DNA of 64,000 nt, from assembly GCA_001414345.1 (NCBI GenBank), contig LLCB01000068.1, positions 124,001 through 188,000 on the forward strand, read 5' to 3'. Numbering within the stretch: position 1 is the first letter of the stretch; each line of letters starts with the position of its first letter. The notes beneath the pieces are model-generated. The model ran no database searches, was not told the origin of the DNA, and worked only from the letters and a program-made list of their open reading frames with translations. Made by a program: the position numbers and the translations under genes. Source of the stretch: Hymenoscyphus infarciens (Eukaryota; Ascomycota; Leotiomycetes; Helotiales; Helotiaceae). This document shows positions 57,264-64,000 of this stretch, in pieces.

Positions 57264-58370
57264 AAACCTTAAAATTACCCCTTGAGGAAACTTTACAACC
57301 AGGATGAATAAGAAGATGATTTATGCATGATTTTTTGGCCTGCAGGTGGGCTTGGGTATGGCGTGAGAATACAGTCAGAGTCAGCTGTGAGGCTTTGTTA
57401 ATCCTTGGGTAACCTGGTAATATAATATGGTTGGGAAGTTTATTACTCACCCCAGTAAATGTACGCGCACGGTCGTTTTCCCACCCAAATCACCCCTGCA
57501 CTCTTCATCTTATTCATCAGGGACAGAGTACACAGAGTACTCGTATGCGATTTGCGAGAATTTTGGGAAGCACACGGAATAGGTGATAATTTCCGTTGGG
57601 ATTGAAAGCAGAACACGGAATGCGGAGTACCGGAATAATTCAACCGTGCTGAGTTCCCCTACGCCCCCTTGAGAATAGACGAGGTTGAGAAGGGAAATCA
57701 CTTCGTTGGAAAACCCGAAAGGCTACCGTTTTGGAGGTTGCTTTTTTTCTGCAACATTTTTTTTCTTTTTTCCTGATGTGGTAAATTTAGGAGAGGGATA
57801 AAAATAAATCATTTGGGGGTGCTTTGACAATGCGTTGAAGTACGTTCGGTCGCAGAATGCTGCCAAAAGTGTTCGATTCGAGCAATGGAACATCGAATGG
57901 TGGCAAGTAAGAGCAATATGTGTATTGGTTCCGAAAGCTTGTGAAAACCTGGGGAGTAATTCAATAGCTAAGCGAGACCAAAAGGGAGAGGGCTAGTCAG
58001 TTCATGTTTGTTAATTCAATTTTCTCTATAACTTTCTAAAGCTCAAGATACTAATAAAATGAGTAAAAAGAAAGTTTTTCACTCGGTCGGAAGTTTGTTT
58101 TCACTTCGTTTTTATATTATACAAGAGAGTTAGAGGGGCTTGATGGTTAGCAAAATGACGGTGAATAAGTTGCACCGTTAGAAATTTCACACATAAGGTG
58201 CATTTCATCGTACTGGAGGGGTTTAAATTAGCTAATTGGGGGTGGGGGTTTGCAGGGGGGTTCTTTCCTTCTAGGTTCCTACCATCTGAAGTTGGCTACT
58301 CATTTCCGTCGGAATTAGGAAGTTCTTCGTAGGCTACTTACACGTGGTGGAAATCAATTTCCGTGAAACT
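57264..58370. other. Intergenic
   Basis: 1.1 kb without a supported gene. A T-rich tract with CTGCAACATTTTTTTTC lies at about 57741-57770. Composition becomes more AT-rich toward 58200. Confidence 0.4.
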
Positions 58371-59318
58371 CTACTTGCTCGAGGAATAACTATTCAGGGT
58401 AGCCCGCACTTTGCTGAGAACGTTGTCCACAAGTGTCCGAGCACGTTGGATCTCCTCGTCTCCTGGGCGGCTGGACGACAGAAGTGGAATAAAAGGCCTT
58501 CTGAAATTAGGATCCCGGTTCTCCCGGAGTCTACTAAGAAGGTTGTCAACAATTATCTAAGCATGCAGAAGCTCCTCGTCTCCTGGACGGCTTAAAGACT
58601 GAGGTACCTGTCTCATGTTCTGAGCCTTTGGCAGAAGGGATGGGCGCAGGTTGTTCAGGGCACAATCCGGTCTCACCTTTTGATGTTGTGGAACCGCTGT
58701 GCCAGTCTGAGTACCTGTACTGAGCGACGGAGGGGGTATATGAAGGTTGCTAACCTAAGCCTTTTCTCGAGTCTGCTGCAGAGGAGGTCGAAGAGGAGAC
58801 CGAAGGGGTCTATTGAGCATACCCTGCCTTCTACTACGCTCAGCATCCTTTTTCTTTCTAAGAGTAAGGTACATACCAGGCTCATTAGGTCTATCTAGAA
58901 GTCGAAAATTGTCTGGGTCGTCTTCAAGGTTAGCCGAACCATAACCATACCCATTAAAATGGGCGGGGTCGTCATTTTCGAGAACCCTCGGACCATCCTT
59001 GTGATGCCTCGTAAAAGTCATCCTTACCTCACCTCCTGAATGTGGTTCTGGAAACTGCATGGTAAGTTCATCAGCCGTTTTCACGAGTGAGTGCTTTCTC
59101 CAGTCATTTTCTGGCTGTTCCTTGTACAGAAATTCCCCGCAACCGAGAGTATGATCCCCTACTATATCGTCAGCATTGAGTATGCGATGGCATTCTGGAC
59201 ACCGTGTGTTTTTGCGCCGCCAAAAAAGAAGACGACGCCGGGTGCGTTTGCGTTTCGTCCTACCCGCTCTGGAGCCGCGTCTTCTGAGTTTTCTAATGTA
59301 AGTGACAGGTGGAGCCAT
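58371..59318 (-). pseudogene. Unknown protein gene with two in-frame TAG codons (RIP-type)
   Basis: From the ATG at 59318 the minus-strand frame runs 187 codons to TAG at 58757-58755, then stays open for 65 codons to a second TAG at 58559-58557 and for 61 more to a third TAG at 58373-58371: 316 codons in one frame. Each of the first two TAGs is one C-to-T change from CAG, as RIP would make. The protein starts strongly basic (KLRRRGSRAGRTKRKRTRRR), has C40-x2-C43...H56-x3-C60, and ends with two repeats marked SRPGDEE...VDN(L/V)LS. No family recognised. Alternatively, the 187-codon protein is the real product and the rest is untranslated relic. Confidence 0.65.
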
Positions 59319-59758
59319 GTTAGTGATTGTTTCAAAGTGCGATGTATGGTAGAAGTATTAAATTGGAATGTATTAGTCTAAAAATAAATCTTAAATCTAA
59401 AAATAATTATGAAGCTTAAATTATATATTAAGCTATATGAGTGCTGATTAAACACTGCTATTATTCCTCTAAAAAGAATAAAGACAGTTTATAAGCGTGA
59501 ATAAAGACTTTGAAAGTAAGAGAGTTATGATTAATATTAGAGTTTTAAACTATACTAGGAATCTTGATTTAATTCTTTAATTATTTACTTAATAGTTAGT
59601 AAAAAGTAGTTATATAAATTAAGCCTACTCTATATATTTAGGCTTTCCTAGACCTTTTTAACATAACTTACTCACTCCTATTTATCTTTTGTATATTATC
59701 ATGTTAGTGATTGTTTCAAAGTACGATGTATGGTAGAAGTATTAAATTAGAATGTATT
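59316..59758. repeat. 59-bp direct repeats that include the gene's start codon
   Basis: 59316-59374 and 59700-59758 (CATGTTAGTGATTGTTTCAA...) match at all but two sites, both G/A. The first copy contains the CAT that is the start codon of the minus-strand gene. The 325 bp between them are AT-rich with no clear ends. The second copy ends exactly where the copia LTR begins. Confidence 0.8.
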
Positions 59759-62700
59759 TGTTAGTGTGACTAGGTTACAAATGAGGTCTTCCTATCCCTC
59801 TTTGAGGGATTAAAAGGTAACGTAAAAAGTAGTTATTTATTTATATATGTCTATCTATAAGTATAAAGGTCTAAGTATAAATAGGCCTTATTCTACTACC
59901 CGATTAGGTAACCGGAACCGACATATTTACCTTATAATTGTCCTAATACTAGAGTAACTTAGAAGTAAGATATGTTAGTAAAAACTATTAAAAATATAAT
60001 TAAAAGAGATTAATAAAATCTACTAATAAGAGCTCTTTATTCTGTCTATCTAGCTAATTAGAATACTCTATTCCACCTATCTATTCTTACTTATTTATTT
60101 ATATTTCTTATATACCTATCTTTCTTACGTTCTATCTATTCTATTACTTTTACCTTTAATCTATTAGTATTAATAAGGTCTTTTAAAGCATTATAAGGCT
60201 TAGATTTAGTTATAGCATTTATAGGATTACTTATATTATTAATCTATTTAATATTATAGATCTCTTAACATTTATATACTTATTAAAGTCTTATAATATT
60301 AATTATTAGTCTCTTTTCCTTAGTAGTACTAAGTCTTATAAGATAGTTATAAATTAACTTAGAATTAGTATAAATTATAAGTAGAACTAATTAATTAAGA
60401 ATAAGCTTAATTATTAATTTAATAGTACTAGTAATATTAAATCCTCTACTTAAAGCCTATAACTTAGAGGCTAAAATACTATAAGTAACTCTCTTATACT
60501 TTATAGATAACTAGTATAAGATATTAGCTTTATCGTCTTTATCTACTAGTATAAGAACGTATCTAATTTATAAAGTATAATTCTTATTATTAGTAAAAGA
60601 GGAATTAGTAAATAGAATTAATTTAAGACTTTCTAGATTTAATTCTATATAGGTAAGTCCTTTATTAAGATTATCGATTTACTATTAAAGTCTCTTATTA
60701 AGAGTATTAATATCTTCTTTTTAGAGGTTAACTATTTAAATAGTAGTTAATAAATCGAAAGTAGCTTCTAGTTATAATACTATAGCTATATAGGCTCTAT
60801 AAGTACGTTATATAACGTATTACTCTTTTATAAAAGCCTTTAATTAAATTATACTATAAGAGCTTTTAAGATTAATAAGCTTAATACTTACTAATTCAAT
60901 ATTCTTAGAATAATCCTAGATAAGTGTAATCTTAGGATTAAATAAGTCTAAGGAATTAATTATAATTTTACCTCTATTAAATTTAAGTAGATAGTCTTTA
61001 GTTAATTTCTTATAGTTCTTAGTAGTAAATTTAGCTTCTTTAAGCTTTAATTCCTTATTATTAGTAAATCCTTTATTAGTAAGAATAAGGGTATTATTAG
61101 TTTAGAGACCTATAATACTAAAGTATTATTCCTTATTAATATATAAAAGATAAGGATTATATATTAATTCTTTTATTTAAAGTGCTTTTAGGTAATACTT
61201 TTAGTAGATATTAAACTAATAGTTTCTAGCTTCTATAATACTATAAAGAGGTCTTATTACTTCCTAGATAATTCCCTTCTACTATTCTTTATTCTTTAGT
61301 AGATAAGTAAAAATTTATCGTTCTAATTAGGTAATAGACTATATATAAGCCTAAGAAATGTCTCTTAAAAAGAGGTTAAATTATTAGTAAGATATAATAA
61401 AAAGGGTAATAATAAGTCTCTAGCTTATATATTAGATTATAGATAATTAGGTAAAGATAACCTTTTTACTATTATTATTAAATCCTTAGATTACTAATCT
61501 TAACTTTTCTATAGCTTATACTATACTAGGGAATTTAATAGTATTAACAAATTTAGATCTAAATATTCTAGCCTCTTTTAAAAGTTAGTTATAAGTAATT
61601 ATTTTAAGTATACTTCTATTAATAAAGCCCTCGAATTTAGATTAGCGTATACTAATATATATACCTTTTTATATACTATTTAATTTAGTAGAATATAAAG
61701 TCTTAGAGATATCCTTATTATATTAGATAAAATATTCCTTTCTATTAATCTTATTTTAAATAAAGATCTTAGATATACTAGCTTTAAATATATAGGTATT
61801 AATAAGATTAAGGTATTCTAGGAATTAAAAGAGGACTTTTAGATTCTTTAGTAGTTGTCCTCTCTTTCGCTTTAGTAGTATAGTTAATAGAATTAGTTTA
61901 AGAATTAGAACTAGTATTAATTAAGAGCGTATTACTATAAGAGATAGTAGTAGAGTATTAAGGTCTATTTCTAATTCTAGGTCCTCGAATTATTATACTT
62001 CTTGATTAGTATTCTTAGCTAGCTAATCTCTATCTAGAATAGGATCTCTATACTATAAGAGAGAGGAATAATAAGGCTTTATAACTATAGATTTAAATTT
62101 AGTAGGTCTACTAAGTAATTTAATAATATACTTTTTATTATTAATACTAATTAATTTAAAAGGTCTAGTTTATTTACTCTTTTCTTATTAAATAAGGATG
62201 TTAGAATTTAGAGGTAAATTATATAAGTAATTCTTATTAAGACCGTTCTAAGTATTTAGAGTATTATTAACTTATCTTTTTATCTATATCTTTTATACCT
62301 CGTCTTAAGCTTTATTATATATTATAGCTCTTTAGGCTATTTTAGAAGATAAGGTATTATTATTTAATATATAAGTATATACTCTAAAAATAAGAAGTAT
62401 AAAGATAAGGCTGTCTAAGCTAGTAGTATTATTAATTATTTTAAAAGCTATTTATAAAAGCATATTCTTAGTAAGGTCTAGATAGGCTTTTTTAAATATT
62501 TAATAAGCTTAATAAATTAGTTTATAGTATCGTTTAATAATTCTAATTAAATTATATACCTTTATAGGTATAGACGTAATAGTTATTCTTATAGCTCTTA
62601 CTTATTAGATAAATTCTTTACTTATAAGATTCTTACTAGTATTAGTAATAATTATTACTAAGGGTCTTAAGTAAGTATTAACTTAATATTTAAAGAACTT

Positions 62701-64000
62701 CTTAAATATATACTTTAAAGTTATATTTCTTAACTAATAACTAGCTTAGAAGTAGATAGCTTAGTTAATAATATATAATAATAGGCTTCTTTTAATATAT
62801 ATAATATCTATAATAACTATAAAGTTAAAGTCTATCTTGTTATTATATAAGGTAAATTTAAATTAGCTAAGAGACTTCTTATATTTCTAATAAAATTTAT
62901 AGAATTTAGTTAAATAGTTAAGTACTTTAGAATTAAAGTCTTTTCTAGTATACTCTAAAAGTATTAATAATCTAATAATAGATAGATAGCTAAATTGTTA
63001 ATAGAGATATATAAGCTTAATATTTATAAGTAAGCTTAGGAATTATTATATATAAGTAGTAATAGCTCTATTCTATAATAAGAAGAGATAGCTAAATTAG
63101 TAGATTACTAAGAAAACTTCCTTTTTACCTTTATACTTTCTAATAAGAAGGTTCTTAATATTATTATAAGATACTCCTAGTTAGTCTATATCTTTAATAA
63201 AAAGTAAAAATAGAGTATTAGACTAGTATATATAGAAGTCGACGATACTAATAAGAGTTGTTATTTTTACCTTCTTAATAGATTAAGTATTACTAATTCT
63301 AAAGGTAACTATAAAGCTACTATTTAGTAATAGTAGTAATTTATATATAAGGTTATTATATACTAGGAATTAGTTATATCTAATAGTAGAGTATTTAGTA
63401 GTACTAGTATTAATTATAATACTAAAGAATTTAGTCTTCTTATATTTTTTAGTACTATGTTATATAAGAGTCTTATATTCCTTATTCTTATAGTTCTCTT
63501 AAATATTCTTAGTTATTAAATAGATAAAAGAGGTGTTAGCTAATTTAGAAATAATCTATTTAGTATTAATAGTATTAATAGTATTATAAGAGATAACGAA
63601 TTATTAAATATTATTATCTAGCTTAATATTAAGAGATAGAAGGTCGTTAATAATAAATATCTCTTCTAATTAGTTAATATTTAAATTATTATAAAGCTCT
63701 TCTATGTTTAAAACATATTATTAGACGTTATAGTTAAAGCTCTTTTCCTTAAAAGCATCTTTATACTTTCTCTTAAGTTATTAATAATATTATTCTATAT
63801 ATTAATCTTACTTATCTTTAAAGTAATCTTAGAACTAATAATTTAGCTTCTTATAAATCTAATATACTCTCTTAAATCTTAGAGAATTTATAAAGTGATT
63901 AGATATATAGTTACTATAGAATTTATAGTTAGTAGTATACTATTCTACTTCTAATTCTTTTATAATATATACTTATTAACTTACTATTCTTATACTACTT
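59759..64000 (-). mobile_element. Ty1/copia retrotransposon, RIP-degraded, cut by window edge
   Basis: The element begins with an LTR-like end, TGTTAGTGTGACTAGG, at 59759 and continues AT-rich to the window end. Protein traces lie on the minus strand. Near 60620-60480 the reading LFTNSSFTNNKN...YKRVTYSILASKL matches the copia RNase H block (FTDSSFANNKD...KCKRVTRSVLASEL) with Asp changed to Asn, and 60215-60155 reads AITKSKPYNALKDLINTN, the typical C-terminal end of fungal copia polyproteins. Thus the 3' end lies at the left and gag would lie beyond the right edge. Many stop codons mark it as dead. The other LTR is not in the window, so no target duplication can be checked. Confidence 0.82.

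Noticed and set aside
58344..58595. Plus-strand frame of 83 codons with an internal repeat (LLVSW.A)
   Set aside because: Antisense of the repeat units of the broken minus-strand gene, which explains the duplication better.

Overview
This window comes from a filamentous ascomycete (Pezizomycotina). The evidence is short spliced introns (about 48-120 nt) with GT...AG ends and CTAAC/CTRAY branch sites, two Zn2Cys6 transcription factors, fungal-only domains (2EXR, SLATT_fungal, CaiB-like with an extended N-terminus), and long AT-rich tracts that look like transposons mutated by RIP (C-to-T and G-to-A). Several proteins recall Leotiomycetes, but that is inference. The window alternates ordinary gene-bearing DNA with AT-rich transposon blocks.

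Layout. 1-1581: the last 58 codons of a cytochrome P450 and a small secreted protein. 1582-7761: an AT-rich block holding a 4.3-kb LTR element (2477-6798, target duplication ATAGA) and, just beside it, a non-autonomous hAT element (6820-7753, 8-bp target duplication AAAACACG) with two foldbacks inside. 8524-16750: a 2EXR protein, a SLATT 2TM-effector protein, a secreted thioredoxin-reductase-like flavoprotein, a small mitochondrial-looking protein and an unknown protein. 17151-18657: a 1.5-kb TRIM-like LTR element (target duplication ACAAT) filled with short tandem repeats. 20593-25808: a glutathione S-transferase, an acidic Cys-rich protein and a Zn2Cys6 factor. 27010-33250: a RIP-degraded Ty3/gypsy chromovirus inserted exactly in the left terminal repeat of a Harbinger-type MITE. 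34364-41916: a YtcJ-like amidohydrolase, a 2-oxoglutarate oxygenase, a cupin fragment, an MDR oxidoreductase and a GMC-oxidoreductase relic. 42884-48103: a gene-poor island with an array of a conserved short motif and a 239-bp MITE with 34-bp inverted repeats. 48104-56023: a CaiB-like CoA-transferase diverging from a large Zn2Cys6/Fungal_trans regulator. 56626-57263: a second island with the same short motif. 58371-64000: a gene broken by two in-frame TAG codons beside a RIP-degraded Ty1/copia element that runs off the right edge.

The strongest candidate for something undescribed is the motif family with core TGCAACAAA (fuller form TTCGAARTGCAACAAAA). It occurs at least 15 times, always in the same orientation, at roughly 80-360 bp intervals and often near 150-190 bp, in two gene-free islands 12 kb apart that flank the CaiB-like/transcription-factor pair. 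Second is the relation between the two larger LTR elements. The 4.3-kb one has no recognisable gag-pol and is built of internal repeats, yet shares LTR ends, polypurine tract and apparent self-priming design with the chromovirus, as expected of a non-autonomous partner.

Exon structures were built by hand from splice signals and reading frame. No similarity search was run, so family names rest on recognised motifs.
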